Notes: a model not told the origin generated them from the sequence alone. 64,000 nucleotides of DNA from Bradyrhizobium sp. BR 10289 (GCF_019455385.1 NZ_JACOFR010000008.1:124001-188000); one strand, 5' to 3'. Positions 22,842 through 32,933 are shown, numbered from the stretch's first letter. Made by a program: numbers and translations.

Positions 22842-22992
22842 GTGGATCTCAGCGTTGCCGCCGGATCAGGCGCGCTTTCAAGCACAGGGGACGGCCGGAT
22901 TGCAAGGGTGAAGCGCGCTGGCTTCCCTTGTTTGTGCCGGAGTTTCTGGGCCACTCTCCGGTCCCGATAATCAAGAACAACCGGGAGCTTCC

Positions 22993-24213
22993 ATGACCAC
23001 CGCAGCCGCCGCCCGCCCCTCGACCGCGCCGAAAACCCCGCCTCTGCCCGAGGCCAAGCCGGAAACCCTCGGCCTGTCGCGGCCCCGCCTCCAGGCGATG
23101 TCGGACGCCTTCACACGCGAGATCGACAAGGGAACAATCCCCGGTGTGACCGTGCTGGTGGCCCGCCGCGGCCAGATCGGCTGGTTCGAGGCGCTCGGCA
23201 AGCAGGGCCCGACTGGCCCGGCGATGGCGCTTGATTCGATCTTCCGGATCTTCTCGATGACCAAGCCGATCGTGTCGGTCGGCATCATGGCGCTGGTCGA
23301 GGACGGCCATCTCCTGCTCAGCGATCCCGTCGCCAAATTCATCCCGGAGTTTGCCGGCCAGAAGGTCGGCCTCGTCAGCGACGGCAGGCTGGAACTGGTT
23401 CCGCCCAAGCGTCCGATGACGGTCCAGGACCTGCTCCGCCACACCTCGGGACTCACTTACGAGCACCAGGGCGATGGCCCCGTGCACAAGCTCTATCAGG
23501 AATCCCGCGTCCGTAGCCGCAAGATCAGCAATGCCGAGCACGCCGCGCTGGTGGCGAGCTTCCCGCTGGTCTGCCATCCCGGCGACGAATTCAACTACAG
23601 CCGCTCCACCGACATCCTCGGCCGCATCATCGAAGTCGTCAGCGGCAAGTCGCTCGGCGCGTTCCTCACCGAACGGATCCTCGCGCCGCTGCAGATGTCC
23701 GAGACCGGTTTCTCGACGAGCGAGGCCAACGCGGGCAGACTCGCGCAGCCGTTCGAAACCGACCCCTGGAGCGGCGACAAGGTCGCGCTGTTCAACATGC
23801 TCGAGCAGCCCGTGATGGAATCCGGCGGCGGCGGTCTGGTCTCGACCACGATGGACTACGCCCGCTTCGCGCTGATGCTGCGCAATGGCGGTACGCTCGA
23901 CGGCAACAAGATCATCGGCCGCAAGACGCTGGAGCTGATGGCGTCCGATCATCTCGGCCCCGAGGTTAAGACCAACGGCACGCTGCTGTCACCCGGCCAT
24001 GGCTTTGGTCTGGGCTTCGCCGTGCGCCGCGAGGCCGGCATCGCCCCCTTCCCCGGCAGCGTCGGCAATTATTTCTGGAGCGGCATTGCCGGCACGTTCT
24101 TCTGGATCGATCCGAAGGAGGATCTGGTCACGGTGTTCATGAGCCAGGGCCCGGGACAGCGCGATCTTACACGGACCCTCGTGCGGAATCTGGTTTACGC
24201 GGCGGTGGATTGA
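22993..24213 (+). CDS. serine hydrolase of the beta-lactamase class C/esterase family
   Basis: A 406-residue protein with the family's SxxK motif in FRIFSMTKPI (Ser about 92), the Tyr motif in FNYSRSTDILG, and a C-terminal GHGFGLGFAVR segment. No signal peptide is visible, so it is more likely a cytoplasmic EstB-like esterase than a periplasmic beta-lactamase. It is the first host gene after the prophage. A 150-base leader separates it from the tRNA. Confidence 0.85.
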   Translation: MTTAAAARPSTAPKTPPLPEAKPETLGLSRPRLQAMSDAFTREIDKGTIPGVTVLVARRGQIGWFEALGKQGPTGPAMALDSIFRIFSMTKPIVSVGIMALVEDGHLLLSDPVAKFIPEFAGQKVGLVSDGRLELVPPKRPMTVQDLLRHTSGLTYEHQGDGPVHKLYQESRVRSRKISNAEHAALVASFPLVCHPGDEFNYSRSTDILGRIIEVVSGKSLGAFLTERILAPLQMSETGFSTSEANAGRLAQPFETDPWSGDKVALFNMLEQPVMESGGGGLVSTTMDYARFALMLRNGGTLDGNKIIGRKTLELMASDHLGPEVKTNGTLLSPGHGFGLGFAVRREAGIAPFPGSVGNYFWSGIAGTFFWIDPKEDLVTVFMSQGPGQRDLTRTLVRNLVYAAVD

Positions 24214-24254
24214 GGCCGGCGCTTACGCGCGACGCTGCATCTCCATACTCACTT

Positions 24255-24366
24255 GTCATGCCCCGCGGAGGCGGGGCATCCAGTACTCCGCGGCGGATGT
24301 TGTGAGAGCGAGCTCTCCAATGAAGGCCTCTGGGATACTGGATCGCCCGCCTTCGCGGGCGATGAC
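24255..24366. repeat. dispersed palindromic repeat, copy A
   Basis: About 112 bp: a CATGCCCCG...CGGGGCATCCAGTA hairpin at one end and GATACTGGAT-CGCCCGC-CTTC-GCGGGCGATGAC at the other. A close copy lies at 30338-30440. Here it sits between convergent genes and can act as a terminator. The type is common in Bradyrhizobium intergenic regions (from memory). Confidence 0.85.
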
Positions 24367-24404
24367 ACCGATGTCGGGGCGACGCCTCTCCCGCTCTATG
24401 ACCA

Positions 24405-25172
24405 TCAACTAATCGTCGCGCCGCCGTCGATCACCATGGTCTGGCCGGTCATGAAGTCGCCCGCCTTCGACCCCAGGAACACGGCTGCGCCCGCGATTTC
24501 GTCGGGGATGCCGATGCGGAGCAACGGCGAGCGCGAGGTCGAGGCCTTCAAATTCTCCGGATTGTCCCACAGCGCTTTGGCGAAATCGGTTTTGATCAGG
24601 CCGGGTGCGATGCAGTTCACGCGGATGTTGTGCTTGCCGTATTCGCAGGCGAGATTGCGCGCGAGCTGCATGTCGGCGGCCTTGGAGATCGCATAGGCGC
24701 CGAGGATGGTCGAGCCTTTCAACCCGCCGATCGAGGAGACGATGATGACCGAGCCGTCCTTGCGCTCGATCATCTGCGGCACCACCATCGAGATCAGCCA
24801 GTTGTTGGCGACGATGTTGTTGTCGAGAATCTTCCTGAACTGATCGTCGGAGATTCCGGCGAGCGGACCGTAATACGGATTCGACGCTGCATTGCAGACC
24901 AGCACGTCGATCTTGCCGAAGGCGCGGTTGCTCTCGTCGACGAGGTTTTGCAGATTTTCCTTCGACGAGATGTTGGCGGCGACAGCCACTGCCGTCCCCT
25001 TGCCGAACTTGTCGTTGATGCCCTTGGCCACCTGCTCGCAGACATCGGCCTTGCGCGAGGAGATCACGACCTTGGCGCCGTGCTCGGCCATGCGCTCGGC
25101 GATCGCAAGCCCGATGCCGCGCGTCGATCCCGTGATGACGGCGACTTTCCCCTTCATGTCGAACAAGGTCAT
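24405..25172 (-). CDS. SDR-family dehydrogenase/reductase
   Basis: A 255-residue classical SDR: Rossmann TGSTRGIG (about 15-22), NNIV strand, catalytic SSIGG Ser and YAISK Tyr/Lys, and C-terminal GQTMVIDGG. The substrate cannot be read; the neighbourhood (histidine phosphatase, APH kinase, acyl-CoA dehydrogenase) suggests an acyl-CoA or hydroxyacyl substrate. It is 30 bases downstream of the phosphatase gene, probably one operon transcribed from the 25.9 kb divergent promoter region. Confidence 0.88.
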   Translation of the reverse strand: MTLFDMKGKVAVITGSTRGIGLAIAERMAEHGAKVVISSRKADVCEQVAKGINDKFGKGTAVAVAANISSKENLQNLVDESNRAFGKIDVLVCNAASNPYYGPLAGISDDQFRKILDNNIVANNWLISMVVPQMIERKDGSVIIVSSIGGLKGSTILGAYAISKAADMQLARNLACEYGKHNIRVNCIAPGLIKTDFAKALWDNPENLKASTSRSPLLRIGIPDEIAGAAVFLGSKAGDFMTGQTMVIDGGATIS

Positions 25173-25202
25173 GTTTCTCTCCCAGATTTTGATTTGGTTC
25201 GG

Positions 25203-25901
25203 TCAGGCGAGCTTCTTGACTTCCGGTCCCGACGGCTGATGCATCTGCGCATGCGCATCGTCGGCGATCCAGGGCTGCTGGTTCACCATCGGCAGGCGCC
25301 AGACGCTGCGCTCGGGACTTGCGAAATAATCCAGCCGCGTGATCGAGCAATTGTCGATGTCGAACGACAGCGCCCGCTCGACCTGCCCCTCGAGCGCGAG
25401 GCCGATCGCCGCCTTGATGGTGCCGCCATGTGCGACCGCAATGATGTCCTGCCCGCCGGCCTCGCCGTTGATCCTCTCGATCGTGCGGCGCGTCCGATTA
25501 TAGAGATCCATGAAGCTTTCGCCGCCGGGCGCAGGCTCGTTGATATCAGCGAACCAGCTCGATCCGACTGGGCGGCTCGCGATGAACTGGGCGCGGTTCA
25601 TGCCCTGCCAGCGGCCGAGATTCTGCTCGGCGAGATCCGCTTCCCATGGCATCGACTCCGGCTTCGGATAGCCCGCCGCCCAGATCGCCTCCGCGGTCTG
25701 GTGCGTGCGCATCAGATTGCTCGAATACCAGACGGCCTTGCGTGGCAGCACCTTGGCAACAGCGTTGAAGACGTAGGTGTCGCTGGTGTCGCAGGGCAGA
25801 TCGCTCTGCCCGTAGATGTTGCCGCCGTCATTGCGCACCGGCGCGTGACGGACCCACCACCACCGTGTCGTGATCACCTTCGGCTTGTCTGCGGCTGCCA
25901 T
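25203..25901 (-). CDS. histidine phosphatase family protein
   Basis: A 232-residue phosphatase of the phosphoglycerate-mutase-like superfamily. The phospho-accepting His is in WWVRHAPVRN (RHA instead of the common RHG), Arg in SNLMRTHQTAEA, the acid residue in ADLAEQNLGRWQG, and the second His in IIAVAHGGTIKAA. Small-molecule phosphatase activity is expected. Such genes often accompany APH-kinase/acyl-CoA dehydrogenase sets in this group (from memory). Divergent from the SDR at 26034. Confidence 0.85.
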   Translation of the reverse strand: MAAADKPKVITTRWWWVRHAPVRNDGGNIYGQSDLPCDTSDTYVFNAVAKVLPRKAVWYSSNLMRTHQTAEAIWAAGYPKPESMPWEADLAEQNLGRWQGMNRAQFIASRPVGSSWFADINEPAPGGESFMDLYNRTRRTIERINGEAGGQDIIAVAHGGTIKAAIGLALEGQVERALSFDIDNCSITRLDYFASPERSVWRLPMVNQQPWIADDAHAQMHQPSGPEVKKLA

Positions 25902-25967
25902 GAGGCCCTTCCATCCCGTTTGATGTCGCTGTACGTGAGGTGTGAACGTGTCTCAAGACACTTTACC

Positions 25968-25988
25968 GTTTGAAATCTTGTTTGAAAT
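25968..25988. promoter_or_regulatory. GTTTGAAAT direct repeat, candidate TetR operator
   Basis: GTTTGAAAT occurs at 25968-25976 and 25980-25988 (12-base period) between the divergent phosphatase and SDR genes. The same 9-mer occurs at 33107-33115 upstream of the TetR gene, paired with its inverse. Confidence 0.5.
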
Positions 25989-26033
25989 TCCGTCGCGCGG
26001 CAAGCGTCGCGGATGAAGCAAAGGGAGAAACGC

Positions 26034-26819
26034 ATGGGCCGCCTGCAAGGCAAATCCGTCATCATCACCGGCGCTGGCAGCGGCATCGGCCGCGCGGCTG
26101 CGCATCTCTTCACCAAGGAAGGCGCCAAGCTGATCGCGGTCGATCGCACCGAGGCGGTGAAGGAGACGGTCGATGAGATCAAGAAGGCCGGCGGCGTCGC
26201 GGAGGCGATGGTTGCGGACGCGGGCTCCGAGCAGGACGTGATCGCCGTCATCGACAAGGCGGTGAAGACCCACGGCCGGCTCGACGTGATCTGGGCCAAT
26301 GCCGGCGTCTCGGGCGGGCTCGTGCCGCTCGGCGAGCAGACGGTCGAGCACTGGCAGGAGATCCTGCGCGTCAATCTGATCGGGCCGTTCCTCGCGGTGA
26401 AGCATGCGATGCCGCACATGGTGAAACAACAATCCGGCGCGATCGTGCTCACGGCATCGGTGGCGGGCCTCAAGGCCGGTGCGAGCGGACATCCCTACGC
26501 CGCAAGCAAGGCCGGGGTGATTTCGCTGGTGCAGACCACGGCCTATTCGCTCACCGGCACCGGGGTGCGTATCAACGCGGTGTGTCCCGGTTTGATCGAG
26601 ACCGGCATGACGAAACCGATCTTCGACCGCGCCAAGGAGCGCGGCACCCAGGACAAGATCGGCCAGCTCAATCCGCTCAAGCGCCCCGGCCAGCCGCACG
26701 AGCTCGCGGCGATGGGATTGTTTCTGGCGAGCGATGAAGCCTCGTATGTGAATGGCCAGGCCTTCCCGGTGGACGGTGGCCTCACCGCGTCGATGCCATA
26801 TACGGGCAAGCCGGTCTGA
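26034..26819 (+). CDS. SDR-family oxidoreductase
   Basis: A 261-residue SDR: TGAGSGIGRAA (about 11-21), WANAGVSGG, LTASVAG Ser, YAASKAG Tyr/Lys, and NGQAFPVDGG near the end. ATG 26034 has an AGGGAGA site and is chosen over 26013. The upstream GTTTGAAAT pair suggests shared control with the TetR locus at 33.1 kb. Substrate unknown; a hydroxyacyl-type dehydrogenase would fit the neighbours. Confidence 0.87.
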   Translation: MGRLQGKSVIITGAGSGIGRAAAHLFTKEGAKLIAVDRTEAVKETVDEIKKAGGVAEAMVADAGSEQDVIAVIDKAVKTHGRLDVIWANAGVSGGLVPLGEQTVEHWQEILRVNLIGPFLAVKHAMPHMVKQQSGAIVLTASVAGLKAGASGHPYAASKAGVISLVQTTAYSLTGTGVRINAVCPGLIETGMTKPIFDRAKERGTQDKIGQLNPLKRPGQPHELAAMGLFLASDEASYVNGQAFPVDGGLTASMPYTGKPV

Positions 26820-26824
26820 CATCG

Positions 26825-26962
26825 CTATCTTGTCCCGGACGCGCTGCAACGCCCTTCGCGTTGCTGCGCAGAGCCGGGACCCAGGAAGCCGCACGACTCG
26901 CTGATGGATGGGCCCCGGCTCTGCAGCGCATCACTTCGTGCTGCGCAGCGTCCGGGGTACGT
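26825..26962. repeat. intergenic inverted-repeat element (second family)
   Basis: TCCCGGACGCGCTGCAACGC ... CAGAGCCGGGACCC is followed by GGGCCCCGGCTCTGCAGCGC ... TGCGCAGCGTCCGGGG, i.e. two back-to-back imperfect hairpins. No ORF with coding character. Typical dispersed alphaproteobacterial palindrome. Confidence 0.6.
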
Positions 26963-26994
26963 GAGCCTTGTTGGTTGGCTGACATAGGTTTTCA

Positions 26995-27535
26995 TCCTCG
27001 CGGCTGTTCGCCCGAGCTTTGCTTCGTCGCTTCACCCCCAAATGAAAGAGGGCGCAGGGAAGACCGGGAGCCCACTGGCACCCGAGGTCCACTGTGCGAA
27101 GGTTGCGCTACAAGAGGCTGCACAGCGGCATACAGGTGTAGCCGGGACATCCCGGCCTTCCCTGCGCAGTGGTTGGAACGGCGTATGTCGTGCTCTCCCC
27201 GGGGAGCGTTGCACTTTTGCCCCCGTCACCTTGCGGATGGCTGATGCGCGTGTCCGGTTGGATCGCCGCATCACCGCAAGACTTGGCGCACAGACCCCGG
27301 GCGCCAGGACCACACGATTTAGCCGTACGCGAGACCGCACCTGTCGTTGGCGCGATGGTTTTCGCTCACGGTTGCCCGCCCTGCGAACCTTCCGCACCGG
27401 TGCGACCCACGTCCACCGCCCCCCAGCCCGCGTTCGTGACGATCGCGATACGCCCTCTTCCTTGGACCGGGTTGACGCGACATCTACGCTATTTCCGAAT
27501 TTCGGTAAAGTGGAATATTTTTAGCGAGCAGGCTT
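26995..27535. repeat. ~530-bp non-coding element, probably multicopy
   Basis: Within the 970-base gene-free stretch 26820-27787, this part has its own character: ORFs in several frames on both strands but none with a ribosome-binding site or plausible protein. Readings such as GTRGPLCEG and FPAQWLERR recur, to my memory, as spurious ORFs at many places in Bradyrhizobium-group genomes, implying a multicopy element. It ends near CCGAATTTCGG (27496-27506). It could be a structured RNA, a recombination relic or a non-autonomous element. Confidence 0.5.
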
Positions 27536-27590
27536 GACCGGCCGGTTGGGTGTTTTGCCCGACGGGCAGCGCAAGGGGTTGTTGCTCCCC

Positions 27591-27707
27591 TCGTCATTCC
27601 GGGGCGCGACGAAGTCGCGAGCCCGGAATCCATGGTCGGCACGTGACGCGGCACGATGGATTCCGGGCTCGATGCTGCGCATCGCCCCGGAATGACGGCC
27701 GGGATGT
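27591..27707. repeat. intergenic palindromic repeat (third family)
   Basis: CGTCATTCCGGGGCGCGACG ... AGCCCGGAATCCATGG is mirrored by ATGGATTCCGGGCTCGATGC ... GCCCCGGAATGACG: a large imperfect inverted repeat with a ~30-base centre, upstream of argE. It could fold as a long hairpin. Confidence 0.75.
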
Positions 27708-27787
27708 TGATTTGCTCAACGGAGCCGCACATTGGTATGGTTCGTGCAGGCAACTTCAGCCTCTGTAATCTCCGACAAGAAAAGACA

Positions 27788-28975
27788 ATGCCGAACCCGA
27801 TCTTCCCCAGTTCCCGACCCGACCGCATCCGCCAAATTCTCGCCGACCTCATCGGCTTCGACACCATCAGCGATCGCACCAACCTGCCGCTGATTGCCCA
27901 TATCGAAAGCTATCTCGCCTTCCTCGGCATCAAGGGCGAGCGCATCGTCGACGAGACAGGGGAGAAAGCTTCGCTCTGGGTGACGATCGGGCCGGAGGAC
28001 CGCCCCGGCTTCGTGCTGTCGGGCCACACCGACGTGGTGCCTGTTATGGGCCAGGACTGGAGCCACGATCCGTTCAAGCTGATCGAGCGCGACGGCAAGC
28101 TCTATGGCCGCGGCACCACCGACATGAAGGGGTTTGTCGCGGTCTGCCTTGCGATGGTCCCGGAGATGCTGGAGGCGAAGCTCGCGACGCCGATTCATCT
28201 CGCCATCTCCTATGACGAGGAGATCGGCTGCGTCGGCGTCCGCCCGATGCTGCACGAGGTCGCCAAGAAGAAGGTCAAGCCGCTCGGCGCCTTCATCGGC
28301 GAGCCGACCGAGATGAAGGTCATCATCGGCCACAAAGGCAAGCACGGCGTGCGCGCGACCTTCCGCGGCCTTGCGCGCCACTCCTCGATCGCACCCGAGG
28401 GTGTCAACGCCATCGAATATGCCGCCGAGCTGATCGTCGAGATCCGCCGCCGCGCCGTGAAGCTGGCAGCCGAGGCCGAGCGCAACAGCCTCTACGACGT
28501 GCCGCACTCGACCCTGCTGACCAGCATCGTCCATGGCGGCGCGGCGCTGAACATCGTGCCCGACACCTGCACGGTCGATTTCGAATGCCGCGGCATCGGT
28601 ATCACCGAGTCCAAGGAGGTGACGGATGCGATCGTCGCCTGGGCCAAGGCCGAGTTGGAGCCCGCGATGAAGGCACGGCATCCGGACTGCGGCATCGATT
28701 TCGAGGAGATTTTGGACTACCCCGCTCTCGACACGAAAGCCGATGCGGCGATCGTCACGCTGGCCAAGAGCCTCGCCGGCCGCAACGACCACGCCAAGGT
28801 CGCCTTCGGCACCGAGGCGAGCCTGTTTGCCAGCATCGCCGATATTCCGTCGGTGGTCATCGGACCGGGCTCCATCGCGCAGGCGCATACGCCGGATGAG
28901 TTCGTGGCGATGGCGGAGCTGGAGAAGTGCGCGGGGTTTGTGGAGAAGCTGATCGCGCATTGCGCGAAGGGATAG
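27788..28975 (+). CDS. argE: acetylornithine deacetylase (M20 peptidase family)
   Basis: A 395-residue zinc hydrolase. Metal ligands and catalytic residues are visible in LSGHTDVVPV (His/Asp), GRGTTDMKGF (Asp), SYDEEIGCVG (catalytic Glu pair), FIGEPTEM (Glu) and the late IAQAHTPDE His. This pattern and length match ArgE, which removes the acetyl group from N-acetylornithine in arginine synthesis. ATG 27788 is chosen; an upstream open frame overlaps the repeat. Other M20 amidohydrolases remain possible. Confidence 0.82.
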   Translation: MPNPIFPSSRPDRIRQILADLIGFDTISDRTNLPLIAHIESYLAFLGIKGERIVDETGEKASLWVTIGPEDRPGFVLSGHTDVVPVMGQDWSHDPFKLIERDGKLYGRGTTDMKGFVAVCLAMVPEMLEAKLATPIHLAISYDEEIGCVGVRPMLHEVAKKKVKPLGAFIGEPTEMKVIIGHKGKHGVRATFRGLARHSSIAPEGVNAIEYAAELIVEIRRRAVKLAAEAERNSLYDVPHSTLLTSIVHGGAALNIVPDTCTVDFECRGIGITESKEVTDAIVAWAKAELEPAMKARHPDCGIDFEEILDYPALDTKADAAIVTLAKSLAGRNDHAKVAFGTEASLFASIADIPSVVIGPGSIAQAHTPDEFVAMAELEKCAGFVEKLIAHCAKG

Positions 28976-28992
28976 TCACAGGCACCGGTGCC

Positions 28993-29134
28993 GTAGGGTG
29001 GGCAAAGCGGAGCGTGCCCACCACTGCTGCTATAACCACGAAGAGATCGTGGGCAAAGCGCTACGCGCCTTTTGCCCACCTACGGGGAGCTGCTCCGTGG
29101 CGCGAAGGGCGGATTACGCTTCGCTAATCCGCCC
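28993..29134. repeat. GTAGGGTGGGCAAAG-type intergenic repeat
   Basis: GTAGGGTGGGCAAAGCGGAG ... GTGGGCAAAGCGCTACGCGC ... TTTGCCCACCTACGG, then GGCGGATTACGCTTCGCTAA ... CCGCCCTTCG. This is a well-known style of dispersed repeat (from memory) lying between convergent genes. Confidence 0.65.
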
Positions 29135-29470
29135 TTCGAAACTGCGCGACGGCGAATAGTCGACCGGCACCAGCAGGCGGTCCTGGATCTGGCCGACCAT
29201 CAGGCCGTGCTCCGCGTGGGTCACGCGCTTGATCTCGGTCCACTCGGCGTCGGCCATGAAGGCCGTCCAGGCGGACGTTTTCGCCGCCTCGTCCGGCCAC
29301 TCCAAGAGGTAGGCGAATTCGGTGCGATCATTGAATTTCGTCTCCCACATCGCCACGATCCGAAAGCCATATTTGGTGCGCATGATGCGCGCAGCGTGGT
29401 CGCGAAACCGGGCGTGGAATGCGGCCTTGTTCTTCTCGAAGATTTCGTAGATGCGCAGTTGCTGGACCAT
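29114..29470 (-). CDS. NIPSNAP-family small protein
   Basis: A 118-residue alpha/beta ferredoxin-like protein. MVQQLRIYEIFEKNKAAFHA, then FRDHAARIMRTKYGFRIVAM, and the late PVDYSPSR fit the NIPSNAP/dimeric alpha-beta barrel family. ATG 29470 has a GGGAG site. Function in bacteria unclear. Confidence 0.75.
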   Translation of the reverse strand: MVQQLRIYEIFEKNKAAFHARFRDHAARIMRTKYGFRIVAMWETKFNDRTEFAYLLEWPDEAAKTSAWTAFMADAEWTEIKRVTHAEHGLMVGQIQDRLLVPVDYSPSRSFEGRISEA

Positions 29471-29527
29471 GACTATCTCCCTGAGCAGGGAGATATGGTC
29501 ACGCCTGGTGGGGGAACAAGCTACGGG

Positions 29528-29643
29528 CGCCTCCTCGTCATTGCGAGGAGCGCAGCGACGAAGCAATCCGGACTATCAGGGATTCTGGATTGCTTTCGCC
29601 TTCGCGAGAGGCTTGCCGGACAAGTCGCTTCGCACACGATGAC
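29528..29643. repeat. CGTCATTGCGAGGAGC-type intergenic repeat
   Basis: CGTCATTGCGAGGAGCGCAG ... GAAGCAATCC is mirrored by GGATTGCTTTCGCCTTCGCG ... CACGATGACGG. Imperfect long inverted repeat between two minus-strand genes. Confidence 0.7.
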
Positions 29644-29672
29644 GGGTGTACGCGGGCATAGAACGCTACACC

Positions 29673-30299
29673 TCAGCGCTCCTGCAAGGCCAGCCGCACG
29701 CCGACGGCGCAGTAGATGGTCCCAACCACCTTGCCCTGCCACTTCACGACAGCCGGATGGCGGCGCAGCAGATTGCCGAGGCGGCCGGCGCCGACGGCGA
29801 ATATGATCGTGCTGAGCAGGCCGAGCAGGACGAAGACTACACCGAGAGTAGCAAGCTGAAGGGCCGTCGAGCCGTGCTCCGGCCGGACGAACTGCGGCAG
29901 GAACGCGAGGAAGAACAGCGCGGTTTTGGGATTGAGCACTTCGGTCAGCACAGCCTGCCGAAAGGCTTGGCCGGCGCTGATGGCGGGCGCACCGCCGTTC
30001 AGCTCGATCGGCGTCTTGTCGAGCATCGCGCGAATGCCGAGATAGATCAGGAACGCGGCCCCCGCATATTTGACGATGCTGAACAGCAGCGCCGACGTCG
30101 CGATGATCGCCGACAAGCCGACGATCGCCATGCTGGTGTGGATCATGTCGCCCAGGGCGATTCCTGCACCCGTGGCGATACCGACCCTTGTACCCGAGCT
30201 TGCCGCGCGCGCCATGGTGAGCAGCGTGGCGGGGCCGGGAATGAAGACGAAGCCGAGGACGATGATGATGTAGCTGACGAGAGTCGCGTGATCGATCAT
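29673..30299 (-). CDS. LysE/RhtB-family amino-acid exporter
   Basis: A 208-residue membrane protein with about six hydrophobic helices. The family's signature appears as FVFIPGPATLLTMARAASSG, then GIALGDMIHT, and the central LNPKTALFFLAFLPQF. Members export amino acids or homoserine lactone-type metabolites; the substrate is not predictable. Confidence 0.88.
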   Translation of the reverse strand: MIDHATLVSYIIIVLGFVFIPGPATLLTMARAASSGTRVGIATGAGIALGDMIHTSMAIVGLSAIIATSALLFSIVKYAGAAFLIYLGIRAMLDKTPIELNGGAPAISAGQAFRQAVLTEVLNPKTALFFLAFLPQFVRPEHGSTALQLATLGVVFVLLGLLSTIIFAVGAGRLGNLLRRHPAVVKWQGKVVGTIYCAVGVRLALQER

Positions 30300-30337
30300 A
30301 TGCGCGGTTCCAGGCGAAACTATAACCTATCAACGGT

Positions 30338-30440
30338 GTCATGCCCCGGCTTGACCGGGGCATCCAGTACGCCGCGGCTTCTCGGTTTCAAGCGCTGACG
30401 TCTCTGGAATACTGGATTGCCCGCCTTCGCGGGCAATGAC
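30338..30440. repeat. dispersed palindromic repeat, copy B
   Basis: Same family as 24255-24366: GTCATGCCCCGG ... CCGGGGCATCCAGTA, variable middle, then AATACTGGATTGCCCGCC-TTCG-CGGGCAATGAC. The ends are nearly identical to copy A while the centre has diverged, showing conservation of the hairpin arms. Confidence 0.85.
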
Positions 30441-30508
30441 GCGGAGTGTGTGGAAGTAACTTCACCCAAAACAAACAGACGCGGCCATCAGCCGCGCCTT
30501 TGTCGTCC

Positions 30509-31567
30509 CTACACTGCCCCCGCCTTCTGCGCATACTCCCACGACGCTTTCGACAGCGGCACGGTGCGCTTGGCGGATTCCAGGGCCTTGGCGTTTGCGG
30601 CGGTGCCATCGCGGACGCGGCCGGCGATGCCTTGGGTGATGCCGGCGAGGCGGAACAGATTGTAGGCGAAGTACCAGTTGAGATCGGGCACCGTCATGTT
30701 GGTGACGTTGCAATAGATTTGCGCGGCTTCCTCCACGGTCGGGATGTTGAGCGCCTTGAGGTCCGCGCCCTCGAGGCCGGGCATGACCCATTGCATCAAG
30801 AGATAGGTGAAGTCGGCCATGGGATCGCCGAGCGTCGACAGCTCCCAATCCAGCACAGCCAGCACACGTGGTTCCGTCGGGTGGAAAATCATGTTGTCGA
30901 GGCGGTAGTCGCCGTGGACGATCGAGACGCGTGCCTGCTCCGGCACGGTTTTCGGCAGCCATTCGGCAACCTTCTCGAACTCCGGAATGTGCTGGGTTTC
31001 CGAGGCGCGATATTGCTTGGTCCAGCGGTCGATCTGCCGTGCGAAATAGTTTCCGGGCTTGCCGAAATCTCCGAGGCCGATCGCCTCAGGATCGAACATG
31101 TGGAGCTTCGCCAGCGTCTCGATCTTGCTGGTGAAGATCTTTCGCCGCGCATCATTGTCCTGGCTCGGCAGCGTCGGATCCCAGAACACGCGGCCCTCCT
31201 CCATCGACATGATGTAGAAGGCGGCGCCGATGACGCTGTCGTCCTGGCATAGCGCATAGGCGTGCGCGACCGGAAAGCCCTGCTTTCCAAGGGCGGCGAT
31301 GACGCGGTATTCGCGATCGACCGCGTGGGCCGAGGGCAGCAATTTGCCGAACGGCTTTCTGCGCATCACGTAGGAGCGCTTCGGCGTGTTGAGCCGGTAG
31401 GTCGGATTGGACTGGCCGCCCTTGAACTGGAGCACGACCAGCGGGCCCTCATAGCCCTCGACGTTCTCGCGCATCCAGGCCTCGAGCCGCATCTCGTCGA
31501 AGCGATGACGCTCCTCGACCGGCTTGGTGCCCGAGAACTCTTCGTCTTTCCTGACGCCGTCAGCCAC
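30509..31567 (-). CDS. APH-family kinase (ACAD10/11- or LvaA-like)
   Basis: A 352-residue kinase-fold protein. QFKGGQSNPTYRL is the N-lobe glycine/lysine region; VHGDYRLDNMIFHP is the Brenner catalytic loop (Asp); VLAVLDWELSTLGDPMADF holds the metal-binding Asp. It is read together with the acyl-CoA dehydrogenase just upstream (130 bases). The same two domains are fused in animal ACAD10/11 and paired as LvaA/LvaC, where the kinase phosphorylates a 4-hydroxyacyl-CoA. Start is GTG 31567. The substrate is inferred. Confidence 0.85.
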   Translation of the reverse strand: MADGVRKDEEFSGTKPVEERHRFDEMRLEAWMRENVEGYEGPLVVLQFKGGQSNPTYRLNTPKRSYVMRRKPFGKLLPSAHAVDREYRVIAALGKQGFPVAHAYALCQDDSVIGAAFYIMSMEEGRVFWDPTLPSQDNDARRKIFTSKIETLAKLHMFDPEAIGLGDFGKPGNYFARQIDRWTKQYRASETQHIPEFEKVAEWLPKTVPEQARVSIVHGDYRLDNMIFHPTEPRVLAVLDWELSTLGDPMADFTYLLMQWVMPGLEGADLKALNIPTVEEAAQIYCNVTNMTVPDLNWYFAYNLFRLAGITQGIAGRVRDGTAANAKALESAKRTVPLSKASWEYAQKAGAV

Positions 31568-31697
31568 GGTGACGCTCCCTCTTCAGTCCGGCATGATCCT
31601 AATCGGTAACCGCTCGTGCACTTGCGTCAAGCGGTCATCCGAAATCGGATCATGCCCCGTCGTTTCTTAGGTCGGGAGCGCGCTTCCGCCCTCCCTC

Positions 31698-32933
<1,236 letters not shown>

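Noticed and set aside
24630..25973. 447-residue plus-strand ORF
   Set aside because: Antisense shadow of the SDR and histidine phosphatase genes in high-G+C DNA.
26995..27535. Small protein-coding genes in the 970-base gap
   Set aside because: All frames lack ribosome-binding sites and show composition changing along the frame; the region behaves as a repeat.
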